64,000 bases of DNA from an uncultured bacterium (GTDB lineage Bacteria > Bacillota > Clostridia > Lachnospirales > Lachnospiraceae), in NCBI GenBank assembly GCA_905215155.1, contig CAJMPJ010000009.1, positions 1 through 64,000 on the forward strand, given 5' to 3'. This document shows positions 25,150 to 33,549 of this stretch, piece by piece. Each line of letters opens with the position of its first letter. Position 1 is the stretch's first letter. The translations under genes were made by a program, and so were the position numbers. Under the pieces are notes generated by a model. The model was not told the DNA's origin and ran no database searches. It saw only the letters and a list, made by a program, of their open reading frames with translations.

Positions 25150-25547
25150 TAAAAAGCACCTCCTGTGTTATATTCCCCCGCAGCAACAAGTATGAGAAAT
25201 ACAATTCCCAACAGCACTGCCAGCACGATACCGATGACAGAGGTGATCAAACCGGCCATTGCATAGCCCTCGAACCGGTCCTCTGTCTTGGAAAGAAGTG
25301 CAAAGATGATTCCCAGGCTGCCGAATATGAAACCTCCGTAACAACAGGAAGTAACTATACCTATAATTCCCATGACCAGAGATGCCAGAGCCATGTTGCT
25401 CTGAGATGATCTTACCGGCTGCTTTGGCATCTCCTGATAATTCCAATCTCTATTCACTTCTTCCAATTTTAAAGGCTCAGGACGGGTATCCTGCTCCAAA
25501 CCGGCAGAAGGTCCGTCGTAATATCCGTTTTGATGATCCTGATCCAT
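25149..25547 (-). CDS. DUF4190 domain membrane protein
   Basis: The 132 residues have a hydrophilic N-terminal half (1-48, rich in Gln, Asp, Pro) and two membrane helices in a DUF4190 domain (about 52-125): SLVMGIIGIVTSCCYGGFIFG and AMAGLITSVIGIVLAVLLGIVF. Function is unknown. GGGAG lies about 10 nt before ATG 25547. It is the first gene of a coupled pair with DUF975. Confidence 0.88.
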   Translation of the reverse strand: MDQDHQNGYYDGPSAGLEQDTRPEPLKLEEVNRDWNYQEMPKQPVRSSQSNMALASLVMGIIGIVTSCCYGGFIFGSLGIIFALLSKTEDRFEGYAMAGLITSVIGIVLAVLLGIVFLILVAAGEYNTGGAF

Positions 25548-25646
25548 GTATTATCAACTCCCTTTTTTTGTCATAATACAAAGATTATACAATAAATACC
25601 AGGATATGTAAAACTAATCTTTTGCATCTCATCTATTTCCGACAAA

Positions 25647-25692
25647 ATAAAACGCTGCAAAAGCAACAAATGCCTGCTCTGCAGCGTTTTTT
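25647..25692. terminator. terminator after metQ
   Basis: AACGCTGC pairs with GCAGCGTT around an AGC/GCT-containing loop, with A- and T-runs on either side. It is bidirectional in form and ends the metNIQ transcript. Confidence 0.85.
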
Positions 25693-25705
25693 ATTGGTAT
25701 CGTTA

Positions 25706-26602
25706 TTAGAAGGAAGGAACAACTGCTCCGTCATAGGTATCTTCAATAAATTTCTTAACCGTATCGCTTGTTAAGGCTTCTACAAGTGCTGTTGTTTTTT
25801 CGCTCTTTTCCTCGCCCTCACGAACCGCAATGATATTGCTGTAACGGGTCGCTGCGGCTGACTTAGCATCTTCGACAGCTAATGCATCAGATACCTTTAA
25901 GCCTGCTTCAATGGCATAGTTGCCATTAATAACTGCAACATCCACATCACCTAAAGAACGGGGAAGCTGAGCTGCTTCTACTTCAACAATCTTTAAATTC
26001 TTATCATTCTTAACGATATCATTCTTGGTAGCTTCAAGTCCCACCCCTTCTTTCAGTTCGATCAGACCATTGTCTGCAAGGAGAAGAAGGGCTCTTGCTT
26101 CATTGGAAACATCGTTTGGAACTGCAATCTGGGCACCATCTGCAAGGGCATCAAGAGATGCTGTTTTGCCTGCATAAATACCGAATGGCTCATAATGAAT
26201 GGAGGCAGCGCTTATGAGAGTGGTTTTATTCTCCTCATTGAACTGATCCAGATATGGCTGATGCTGAAAATAGTTTGCATCCAGATCACCGGAATCAAGA
26301 GCCAGGTTTGGCTGGACGTAATCGGTATATTCTTTTATGACCAGATCATAGCCTTTTTCTTTTAATACCTCCTTCGCAGCCTTTAAAATCTCTGCATGAG
26401 GTGCAGGGGTTGCGCCGACAACGATCTTTTTCAACTCACCGTCAGCCTCCGCTTTGGAATCTGCCGCAGTCGTATCTCCTGCTTTCGTAGTTTCTGCTTT
26501 CGTTTCTCCTGCTGTAGCAGGTGATTGGCTTTTTCCTGAACATGCGGTCAGAGCACCTGCTGCAAGCAATGCTGCGGTAAGAACATAAAATGTTTTTTTC
26601 AT
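25706..26602 (-). CDS. metQ: methionine-binding lipoprotein, MetQ/NlpA family
   Basis: The 298-residue lipoprotein has a type II signal peptide with lipobox LTAC (Cys 21), a Ser/Thr/Ala-rich linker (about 22-55), then the NlpA domain: IVVGATPAPHAEILKAAK, DYVQPNLALDSGDLDANYFQHQPYLDQF and PNDVSNEARALLLL. It delivers methionine to the MetNI channel. AAAGGAGG lies about 8 nt before ATG 26602. It is the third gene of metN-metI-metQ. Confidence 0.94.
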   Translation of the reverse strand: MKKTFYVLTAALLAAGALTACSGKSQSPATAGETKAETTKAGDTTAADSKAEADGELKKIVVGATPAPHAEILKAAKEVLKEKGYDLVIKEYTDYVQPNLALDSGDLDANYFQHQPYLDQFNEENKTTLISAASIHYEPFGIYAGKTASLDALADGAQIAVPNDVSNEARALLLLADNGLIELKEGVGLEATKNDIVKNDKNLKIVEVEAAQLPRSLGDVDVAVINGNYAIEAGLKVSDALAVEDAKSAAATRYSNIIAVREGEEKSEKTTALVEALTSDTVKKFIEDTYDGAVVPSF

Positions 26603-26646
26603 AATTTTTCCTCCTTTAATTTATATGGTAACGCCTTTGGCTGTTA

Positions 26647-27312
26647 CTATTTGATTCTCTTATCGCTGACTCTGGAAAGCTTCATTCCCGCCTCCTGAAT
26701 GATCTGTACAATGACAACCAGTATTACCACGGTCGCAAACATCATTCCTGTCTGGTAACGGTAATAACCGTATTTAATCGCTATGTCTCCAAGTCCGCCG
26801 CCGCCTACGAAACCGGACATGGCAGAATAACTAAGTATGGTGGTCACAGACAGAGCCGCCCCCACCAAAAGAGATGGTTTTGCTTCCGGCAGAAGAACTT
26901 TCCATATAATCTGGAACGTAGATGCCCCCATGGATTTGGCTGCTTCAATCACTCCCGGGTCCACTTCCTTAAAAGAAGACTCCACCACACGGGCCACATA
27001 AGGAGCGGAAGCAATGACCAACGGGGGAATGACCGCTTTTGCACCTAACGTGGTTCCCACAATGACCTTTGTGATAGGAATTACCATAATCAGCAAAATG
27101 ATAAACGGCACAGAGCGGAGAAGGTTAATGACCAGTCCCAGAATTCTCTGAAACCACGGAATGGGATAAATGCCGTTTTTATCAGTGACAATGAGAATGA
27201 TTCCCAAAGGGATTCCAATCAGATAGGAAAAAAAGGAGGAAGTAAAAGTCATGAACAGAGTCTCCCATATTCCCAGCTTTAACATATCAAAAGTCGCTGC
27301 ATCAAATATCAT
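26647..27312 (-). CDS. metI: methionine ABC transporter permease
   Basis: The 221-residue permease has five membrane segments and the coupling-helix EAA motif (IEAAKSMGASTFQIIWKVLLPEA, about 128-150), with MSGFVGGGGLGDIAIKYGYYRYQ as in MetI. The start overlaps the end of metN by 11 nt, so the genes are tightly coupled. With metN and metQ it forms a complete importer. Confidence 0.95.
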   Translation of the reverse strand: MIFDAATFDMLKLGIWETLFMTFTSSFFSYLIGIPLGIILIVTDKNGIYPIPWFQRILGLVINLLRSVPFIILLIMVIPITKVIVGTTLGAKAVIPPLVIASAPYVARVVESSFKEVDPGVIEAAKSMGASTFQIIWKVLLPEAKPSLLVGAALSVTTILSYSAMSGFVGGGGLGDIAIKYGYYRYQTGMMFATVVILVVIVQIIQEAGMKLSRVSDKRIK

Positions 27313-28324
27313 AATCCGTCACCTCCTTATGGGTTATTTTTGCTGTTTTTAAGTAATTTAATATACGGTTCTGATCCACTTCGTCTTCCGGAAGCTGAAT
27401 GACCATCTGACCCATGGCGGTTCCGTTAATATCTTTTGTCTCCGCATGGATGATATTGACCGGTACTTTGCAGGCAAGGATCATATTGGACAGGACCGGT
27501 TCAAATGAAGAACGACCGTCAAAAGTGATTCTCACCATCTTTGAATGGCCGAATCGTACCGCATGTTCTGCGGCATCTCCTAAAATAAGCTGCCGTCCGA
27601 TCTTTGATTTCGGACCGGAGAAGATGTCAGAAACACTTCCCACTTCTGCAATATGGCTTTGGTCTATGATCGCCACCCGGTCACAGATCGCTTCTATTAC
27701 AGCCATCTCATGTGTAATGACCACAACCGTTACTCCAAGGTTTTTATTGATTTCCTTTAACAGGCCAAGTATGGATTTGGTGGTATTGGGATCGAGCGCA
27801 CTGGTGGCTTCATCACAAAGAAGGATCTTCGGATTGGTTGCCAAAGCTCTGGCAATGGCAACTCTCTGCTTCTGTCCTCCGGAAAGCTGGGACGGATAAG
27901 CCTTTGCCCGGTCTTTTAAACCTACCAGCTCCAGCAGCTCCATGGCCCGGTCCACGGCTTCCTTTTTCTGCACACGGGCTATTTCAAGAGGAAAGCATAC
28001 ATTTTGAAGTACGTTCCTCTGGGCCAGCAAATTAAACTGCTGAAAGATCATTCCCATGGACTGCCTGGCCAGTCTCTGCTCCCGCGGCCTCATGGCGGAT
28101 AAACTTTTATTTTCAAAAAGCACCGTTCCTGAGGTAGGTACCTCCAAATAGTTGATACAGCGGACTAATGTACTTTTTCCGGCTCCGCTTAAACCGATTA
28201 TTCCAAAAATCTCTCCCCGTTCGATGGAAAGATTGATATCATCCAGTGCTTTAATGGGACCGTTTGAGGTATGAAATTCTTTACCAAGCCCTACCAGCTC
28301 TATGATTGGTTCTGCTGACTGCAT
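27302..28324 (-). CDS. metN: methionine ABC transporter ATP-binding protein
   Basis: The 340-residue ATPase has Walker A GLSGAGKST (about 43), signature [15 protein letters not shown] (about 143), Walker B ILLCDEATSALDP and an H-loop in VITHEMAVIEAICD. A C-terminal NIL domain (about 260-335) binds methionine and inhibits transport when the pool is full. It is the first structural gene of metNIQ. Upstream lie a terminator and a Met/Cys-rich leader peptide in place of a recognisable SAM riboswitch or T-box. Confidence 0.96.
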   Translation of the reverse strand: MQSAEPIIELVGLGKEFHTSNGPIKALDDINLSIERGEIFGIIGLSGAGKSTLVRCINYLEVPTSGTVLFENKSLSAMRPREQRLARQSMGMIFQQFNLLAQRNVLQNVCFPLEIARVQKKEAVDRAMELLELVGLKDRAKAYPSQLSGGQKQRVAIARALATNPKILLCDEATSALDPNTTKSILGLLKEINKNLGVTVVVITHEMAVIEAICDRVAIIDQSHIAEVGSVSDIFSGPKSKIGRQLILGDAAEHAVRFGHSKMVRITFDGRSSFEPVLSNMILACKVPVNIIHAETKDINGTAMGQMVIQLPEDEVDQNRILNYLKTAKITHKEVTDYDI

Positions 28325-28348
28325 GTGTCTGTTTCCTTTCTTTCAGGT

Positions 28349-28384
28349 AAAAAAAGGCCGCAAGTCCTGCACAGACTTGCGACC
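28349..28384 (-). terminator. attenuator terminator upstream of metN
   Basis: On the minus strand an 11-bp stem GGTCGCAAGTC/GACTTGCGGCC (one G-U), a 7-nt loop and seven T residues lie between the leader peptide stop (28448) and the metN start (28324). Its place before the first gene means it must act conditionally. Confidence 0.85.
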
Positions 28385-28447
28385 TGATAATTCCCGCGTT
28401 TCGCTGATCCTGGCGAATTCAATCACAATCCATACAAATGAAACTTA

Positions 28448-28543
28448 TTATCGGTTTTTTACGCACTCTGACATACAACACATCTTCATACACATGCCGT
28501 CTATCCGATCCATATTCATCTGCATAGCTTTTGATTGATTCAT
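28448..28543 (-). CDS. Met/Cys-rich leader peptide of the metNIQ operon
   Basis: A 31-codon frame runs from ATG 28543 to TAA 28448. AAGGAG lies 8 nt before the ATG. Eight residues are Met (1, 7, 9, 11, 17, 19, 21, 24) and four are Cys (18, 22, 23, 27); the core is GMCMKMCCMSEC. The promoter, then this frame, then a terminator 63 nt after its stop, then metN is the classic layout of ribosome-mediated attenuation. Slow translation when charged Met- or Cys-tRNA is scarce could disrupt the terminator. A metal-binding (for example copper) micropeptide is the main alternative. Not described as far as I know. Confidence 0.7.
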   Translation of the reverse strand: MNQSKAMQMNMDRIDGMCMKMCCMSECVKNR

Positions 28544-28562
28544 GGCAGCTACTCCTTCCCTG

Positions 28563-28585
28563 ATTCCTATAGTAAAAGTAGGAAT
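28563..28585 (-). promoter_or_regulatory. 5' hairpin of the met leader
   Basis: ATTCCTA and its exact complement flank a 9-nt loop close to the expected transcript start, before the leader-peptide ribosome-binding site. It may stabilise the 5' end. Confidence 0.5.
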
Positions 28586-28600
28586 TGTTTTATGAGGCGT

Positions 28601-28629
28601 ATTTTACGCTTTCATCCTGTATTTGTCAA
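28601..28629 (-). promoter_or_regulatory. sigma-A promoter of the metNIQ leader
   Basis: On the minus strand TTGACA (28624-28629), 17-nt spacer, TAAAAT (28601-28606). Start expected near 28594, leaving about 50 nt before the leader peptide. Confidence 0.85.
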
Positions 28630-28663
28630 TACTATTTCAAAATGTTGAATCATTTTCTAATTC

Positions 28664-30067
28664 TTAGGAACAAAGATCGACAATTACCTGTGCAAATATT
28701 TTGGCACTTACAACAAGTTCTTCTACAACGGCAAATTCATCCGCCCCATGCATCCGGTTATCAGTCTCCGGCATAGAGGCTCCGAATGCGACTCCGTTCT
28801 TCAGTTCATGGACATAGGTTCCGCCGCCCATGGACAAGCATTCGCCCTTTCTTCCGGTATAGCCTTCGTACGCATTCAAAAGGGTCTTTATAAATTCTGA
28901 ATCTGGGTCTACATGATGAGGAGGTCTCATGGAGTCGTTATGAAGAGTAAAGCCTTGATCCTTCATTCTCTTTTTTACTACCTGAAGCACATTCTCCTCA
29001 TTGGAACAGATCGGGCAGCGGCTGTCAAAGGTTCCTTCCAGACCTGAATCTGTTACTTTCAGCAAACTGAAGGCAAGCGTTAAGTCCCCGGAGATTTCAT
29101 CTCCCATAGCGATGCCCAGTGCCTTTCCTTTCGTATCCCCGTGAGGGATCAGATCATGGAGTCTGCGAAGCATGGTCACCTGCGGACATTCTGCCAGCGG
29201 AAGCTTTAACAGATAATAAAGAAGTCCGGTGAGGGCGTTGTTGCCTTCCTCCGGAGTGGAAGCATGAGCGCCTTTGCCAATGGCAGTTATGACAGCCCGC
29301 TCTCCTTCCATCTTAATCTCATAACGGATCTTGGTGGTCACTTCTACTTCGTCTGCAACCTTGCGAAGTACTGTTTCCTCAATCCCTGCAACGACTGCGG
29401 ATACCTTTCCGGGAACCACATTGACTTTAATTCCGGCATCCAGTTCCACAATCTTAGGGAGTTTGTCCGAAGGCTCCCACTCTGCGGTAAAATGTCCGTT
29501 CAGACCGCCCTTTTCTGTATTCACCACCGGAAACGCTCCGTCAGGAGAAAATGTCATAGGTGCTTCCTTTTCGACTGCATAATAATGAGCGATGTCAGAG
29601 CTTCCGCATTCCTCATCGGTTCCAAGAATCAGGCGCACATTCTTGCTTAAAGGAATCTGAAGATCCTTTACGGCTCTCATAGCATAAAGAGATGCAACTG
29701 CAGGCCCTTTATCATCCGAGGTTCCGCGGCCAAAAATCTTTCCGTTCTTTACAACAGGTTCAAATGGTTCTGTTTCCTTCCAGCCTTCTCCAGCGGGAAC
29801 CACATCGAGATGGGCCAGGATATCAAGCTGTGTGTCTTTGTCATTCAAGTCCACAGTCCCAACATAGTTGTCATAGTTATTAATGGAAAACCCATAGGAT
29901 TCTGCCATGGCAAGTGCTTCGGTCAAAGCCTCAAAAGCGCCCGGACCAAAAGGCATTCCTTCTTTATAAGGCATCTTTTCACTATTGATCCTGCACAGCC
30001 TGCAGATATCTTCCAGCATTTCCTGCTTATGCGCCTCGATATATTCTTCTATTTCCTTCTTATACAT
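28664..30067 (-). CDS. pepV: M20 family dipeptidase, PepV/Sapep type
   Basis: The 467-residue zinc peptidase cleaves dipeptides in the cytosol. The metal ligands are visible in DILAHLDVVPAGEGW (about 85), FGRGTSDDKGP (about 118) and the catalytic GTDEECGS (about 150). The lid domain lies at about 185-390, and MGGGTYVHEL near the C-terminus completes the site. I chose ATG 30067, with GAGGCGG 5 nt upstream; an in-frame GTG lies within that region. yqeY begins 18 nt upstream on the same strand. Confidence 0.92.
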   Translation of the reverse strand: MYKKEIEEYIEAHKQEMLEDICRLCRINSEKMPYKEGMPFGPGAFEALTEALAMAESYGFSINNYDNYVGTVDLNDKDTQLDILAHLDVVPAGEGWKETEPFEPVVKNGKIFGRGTSDDKGPAVASLYAMRAVKDLQIPLSKNVRLILGTDEECGSSDIAHYYAVEKEAPMTFSPDGAFPVVNTEKGGLNGHFTAEWEPSDKLPKIVELDAGIKVNVVPGKVSAVVAGIEETVLRKVADEVEVTTKIRYEIKMEGERAVITAIGKGAHASTPEEGNNALTGLLYYLLKLPLAECPQVTMLRRLHDLIPHGDTKGKALGIAMGDEISGDLTLAFSLLKVTDSGLEGTFDSRCPICSNEENVLQVVKKRMKDQGFTLHNDSMRPPHHVDPDSEFIKTLLNAYEGYTGRKGECLSMGGGTYVHELKNGVAFGASMPETDNRMHGADEFAVVEELVVSAKIFAQVIVDLCS

Positions 30068-30085
30068 AAACACCGCCTCTTTTCT

Positions 30086-30538
30086 TTACTTCATCAGCCC
30101 TGCCAGAACTTCATTGACTACCTTGCCGTCTGCCTTTCCTTTTACCTTTGGCATCAGGACTTTCATGATCTTTCCCTTATCTGCCGGGGTTGGAACTTCA
30201 ATGCCCAGTTCAGCAAGAACAGAATCAATGATTTCCCTGATCTGCTCCTCGCTCATATCCTCGGGGGCAAATTCCTTATAAACTGCAATACGAAGAGCTG
30301 CCTCTTCCCTGATATCATCTCTGTCTGCAGGTGCCAGCTCATAAGTTTCCTGGGTCTGCTTAATTTCCTTTTTCACGATCGCATTGGCTTCTTCTTCTGT
30401 AATCGGAGTATGGTCCTTCTTGTCAATCTCAAAATTTTTCAGTGCTGCAAGAAGCATGGATAACGCATCTTTCCTCTGCTTGTCTTTTGCTTTCATGGCC
30501 TCTACCATAGCTGCTCTTACTTCATCAATCTTACTCAT
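30086..30538 (-). CDS. yqeY: GatB/YqeY domain protein
   Basis: The 150-residue protein is a free-standing YqeY, all helical and similar to the tail domain of the GatB amidotransferase subunit: MVEAMKAKDKQRKDALSMLLAALKNFE at the start, FAPEDMSEEQIREII, and GKIMKVLMPKVKGKADGKVVNEV at the end. It may bind tRNA, but its role is not established. AGGAGGAA precedes ATG 30538. It lies between prfC and pepV. Confidence 0.93.
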   Translation of the reverse strand: MSKIDEVRAAMVEAMKAKDKQRKDALSMLLAALKNFEIDKKDHTPITEEEANAIVKKEIKQTQETYELAPADRDDIREEAALRIAVYKEFAPEDMSEEQIREIIDSVLAELGIEVPTPADKGKIMKVLMPKVKGKADGKVVNEVLAGLMK

Positions 30539-30591
30539 CGTTCTTCCTCCTTAAATGTTCTATATTATTACCGGTCTTTTCATTCCAGGAT

Positions 30592-32181
30592 CTAGCTGCG
30601 GCCAAATTCAGAAAGTTCCAGTCCCGGATTACGCTCCAATACCATTCCCACACTCCAGCTGTTGACAAACAGAAGAAGAGGATTGTCTTTTAAATCCTTG
30701 ATCCGTTTCATATCAGAAGTTCCCTGGATTTTTGCCACATCAATTTCATTACTATTCACAACCCAGCGGATATATTCATATGGAAGCTTCTCAAGCTTTA
30801 CTTCCACATTGTACTCATTCTCCAGACGGTAGGTCAGAACTTCAAACTGGAGTTCTCCCACCACGCCTACAATGATTTCTTCCATACCGGTATTGAATTC
30901 CTGGAAAATCTGAATGGCTCCTTCCTGAGCGATCTGATTAACCCCTTTGATGAACTGTTTTCTCTTCATGGTATCCATCTGGCGCACTCTGGCAAAATGC
31001 TCCGGAGCAAACGTAGGGATTCCTTCATATTCAAACTTTTCACTGGATTTGCAAAGAGTATCTCCAATGGAGAAAATCCCAGGATCAAATACACCGATGA
31101 TATCTCCTGCATAAGCCTCTTCCACAATCTTCCGGTCCTGGGCCATCATCTGCTGGGGCTGAGATAACCGCAGCTTTTTTCCGCCCTGTACGTGATTGAC
31201 CTCCATGCCTGCTTCAAATTTACCGGAAACGATTCTCATAAATGCGATCCGGTCTCTGTGGGCCTTGTTCATATTGGCCTGAATCTTAAAAACAAAAGCG
31301 GAGAAATCCTCTTCAAAGGGATCCACCACTCCGGTGGTTGTAAGCCTTGGCAGAGGAGAAGTTGTCATTTGAAGAAAATGCTGCAAAAATGTCTCAACAC
31401 CGAAGTTTGTCAATGCGGAGCCGAAAAACACGGGAGATAAGTCTCCTTTGCTGACACGCTCCATGTCCAGCTCATCACTGGCACCATCAAGCAGTTCGAT
31501 CTCATCCATCAGCTGCTTGTGAAATGCTTCCCCGATCAGATCATCAACACCGGAATCTCCCAGCTTGACTTCTGTGGATTCCACTTCCTTTTGTCCGTTC
31601 ATGGCTGCACGGTAAGTGGTGATGGTTTCTTTATGCCGGTCGTAAACGCCTTTGAAATCTCTGCCGCAGCCGATGGGCCAGTTGACCGGACAGGTGCGGA
31701 TTCCAAGTACATTTTCAATTTCATCCATCAGTTCAAAGGGATCTCTTGCCTCCCGGTCCATCTTGTTGATAAAGGTAAAAATCGGGATGTGGCGCATGAC
31801 ACACACCTTAAACAGCTTAATGGTCTGTGCCTCCACACCTTTTGAGCCGTCAATGACCATGACTGCGGAATCGGCTGCCATAAGTGTCCGGTAAGTGTCC
31901 TCAGAGAAGTCCTGATGTCCAGGCGTGTCCAGAATGTTAATGCAGAATCCGTCGTAATTAAACTGCAGTACGGAAGAGGTGACGGAAATACCTCTCTCTT
32001 TCTCTATTTCCATCCAGTCGGAAACTGCATGTTTGGCACCTTTTCTTCCTTTTACAGTACCGGCCAGATTAATCGCCCCTCCATAAAGAAGAAACTTCTC
32101 GGTCAGTGTGGTCTTTCCTGCATCCGGATGGGAAATGATGGCAAATGTTCTTCTCTTTTTAATTTCTTCCGCTATATTCAC
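30592..32181 (-). CDS. prfC: peptide chain release factor 3
   Basis: The 529-residue GTPase removes RF1/RF2 from the ribosome after termination. G1 is SHPDAGKTTLTEK (about 18), switch I ends in RGISVTSS, G3 is DTPGHQDFSED (about 88) and G4 is FINKMDRE (about 142). The C-terminal domain III signature QFEVLTYRLENEYN is present. AGGA precedes ATG 32181. The gap to coaBC upstream is 63 nt. Confidence 0.96.
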   Translation of the reverse strand: MNIAEEIKKRRTFAIISHPDAGKTTLTEKFLLYGGAINLAGTVKGRKGAKHAVSDWMEIEKERGISVTSSVLQFNYDGFCINILDTPGHQDFSEDTYRTLMAADSAVMVIDGSKGVEAQTIKLFKVCVMRHIPIFTFINKMDREARDPFELMDEIENVLGIRTCPVNWPIGCGRDFKGVYDRHKETITTYRAAMNGQKEVESTEVKLGDSGVDDLIGEAFHKQLMDEIELLDGASDELDMERVSKGDLSPVFFGSALTNFGVETFLQHFLQMTTSPLPRLTTTGVVDPFEEDFSAFVFKIQANMNKAHRDRIAFMRIVSGKFEAGMEVNHVQGGKKLRLSQPQQMMAQDRKIVEEAYAGDIIGVFDPGIFSIGDTLCKSSEKFEYEGIPTFAPEHFARVRQMDTMKRKQFIKGVNQIAQEGAIQIFQEFNTGMEEIIVGVVGELQFEVLTYRLENEYNVEVKLEKLPYEYIRWVVNSNEIDVAKIQGTSDMKRIKDLKDNPLLLFVNSWSVGMVLERNPGLELSEFGRS

Positions 32182-32244
32182 AAAAATAGTTCCTCCAATT
32201 ATACGTCTAAGTCTTGTCTATTGTAGTATGATTCCTGCCATAAG

Positions 32245-33465
32245 TCAAGATTCACTGTCGGTGAAACCATCCACCGTTTCCCTGGAAAATATCTCGTCAA
32301 GAAGCTTATGCGCCACTTCCTCTTTGGTCATCTTTTCCAATTCCATTTCTTTTTCTCTGGTAATAATGGTCACCACATTGGTATCCGTTCCAAATCCGGC
32401 TCCTGCTGTCTTTAAGTTATTGGCTACGATCATATCAATGTTTTTTTTCTCAAGCTTTGCCCGTGAATTTTCCAGCATATTCTGTGTTTCCATGGAAAAT
32501 CCGCACAAAAACTGCCCAGACTTCCGGTGGCTGCCCAGCCACTTCAGGATATCGTCCGTCCGTTCAAGCTCGATGGACATGTCACCGTCTTTTTTCTTGG
32601 TCTTTTCAGTTCCTGCATGCTTTGGCCGGTAATCTGCCACTGCGGCCGCTTTGATGATAGCATCCTGGTCCTCATAGCGGCTGGTTACGGCATCAAACAT
32701 TTCCTTTGCGCTTTTGACCTCGATCACATTTACAAAGGGCGGCTTTTGTGTTTCTGTTTTCCCCGTCACGAGAGTCACTTCTGCGCCTCTTAAGGAAGCT
32801 GCCCTGGCAACGGCATATCCCATCTTGCCGGTGGAGTGATTGGTGATATAGCGGATTGGATCAATGGCCTCCATGGTAGGACCGGCGGTGACCAGGAGTT
32901 TTTTACCGTTCAAGTCTTTTTTATATGCAGCTTCCTTTTCGATAAATTGGTATAATACCTCCGGTTCCGGCATCTTTCCCGCTCCTGTATCTCCGCAGGC
33001 AAGATAACCGACTGCCGGGTTTATCACCTCCATCCCATAGGATGCACATATCTTTAAATTATCCTGAACAATGGGGTTTTCATACATATTGGTATTCATG
33101 GCCGGTGCAATTATTTTTTTGCATTTGCATGCCAGCACCGTAGTGGTCAGCATGTCATCTGCCAACCCATGGGCCAGCTTTGCAACTATATTGGCGCTGG
33201 CTGGTGCGACCATGACCACATCCGCCAGTTTTGCCAGTGATACGTGTTCCACGCTGTACTGGAAATTCCGGTCGAACGTATCCACCAGGCATTTATTGCC
33301 GGTCAAGGTCTCAAAAGTAATCGGATTGATAAAATTCGTGGCATTTTGTGTCATAAGGACATGCACATGACAGCCCTTTTTCATCAGCATGCTGGCGAGT
33401 GATGCTATTTTATAGGCCGCAATGCTGCCTGTTACTCCTAAAATAATATTTTTTCCTTTCAGCAT
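32245..33465 (-). CDS. coaBC: bifunctional phosphopantothenoylcysteine decarboxylase / phosphopantothenate-cysteine ligase
   Basis: It makes 4'-phosphopantetheine from phosphopantothenate and cysteine in two steps. The N-terminal CoaC flavoprotein half (about 1-180) shows GVTGSIAAYKIASL, PAMNTNMYENP and the substrate-lid Cys in GYLACGDTGAGKMPEP. The C-terminal CoaB half (about 190-400) shows VTAGPTMEAIDPIRYITNHSTGKMG and AAVADYRPK. The 406-residue length is normal. It diverges from coaX, so two CoA-pathway enzymes share one 84-nt intergenic region. Confidence 0.96.
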   Translation of the reverse strand: MLKGKNIILGVTGSIAAYKIASLASMLMKKGCHVHVLMTQNATNFINPITFETLTGNKCLVDTFDRNFQYSVEHVSLAKLADVVMVAPASANIVAKLAHGLADDMLTTTVLACKCKKIIAPAMNTNMYENPIVQDNLKICASYGMEVINPAVGYLACGDTGAGKMPEPEVLYQFIEKEAAYKKDLNGKKLLVTAGPTMEAIDPIRYITNHSTGKMGYAVARAASLRGAEVTLVTGKTETQKPPFVNVIEVKSAKEMFDAVTSRYEDQDAIIKAAAVADYRPKHAGTEKTKKKDGDMSIELERTDDILKWLGSHRKSGQFLCGFSMETQNMLENSRAKLEKKNIDMIVANNLKTAGAGFGTDTNVVTIITREKEMELEKMTKEEVAHKLLDEIFSRETVDGFTDSES

Positions 33466-33549
33466 AAGCGCCTCCCGTTGTTTTTCGTCTAAAAATGTGA
33501 TACTCTACAGTATAGCATAAGAAAAAAAAGTTGAAAAGGAGTTCCCTCT

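Noticed and set aside
27414..27899. 161-residue frame antisense to metN
   Set aside because: It is a shadow of a strongly conserved ATPase gene, with no ribosome-binding site and no family resemblance.
28349..28629. SAM-I riboswitch or Met T-box upstream of metN
   Set aside because: No T-box core sequence and no recognisable SAM-I core could be found; the visible features are a leader peptide frame and a terminator.
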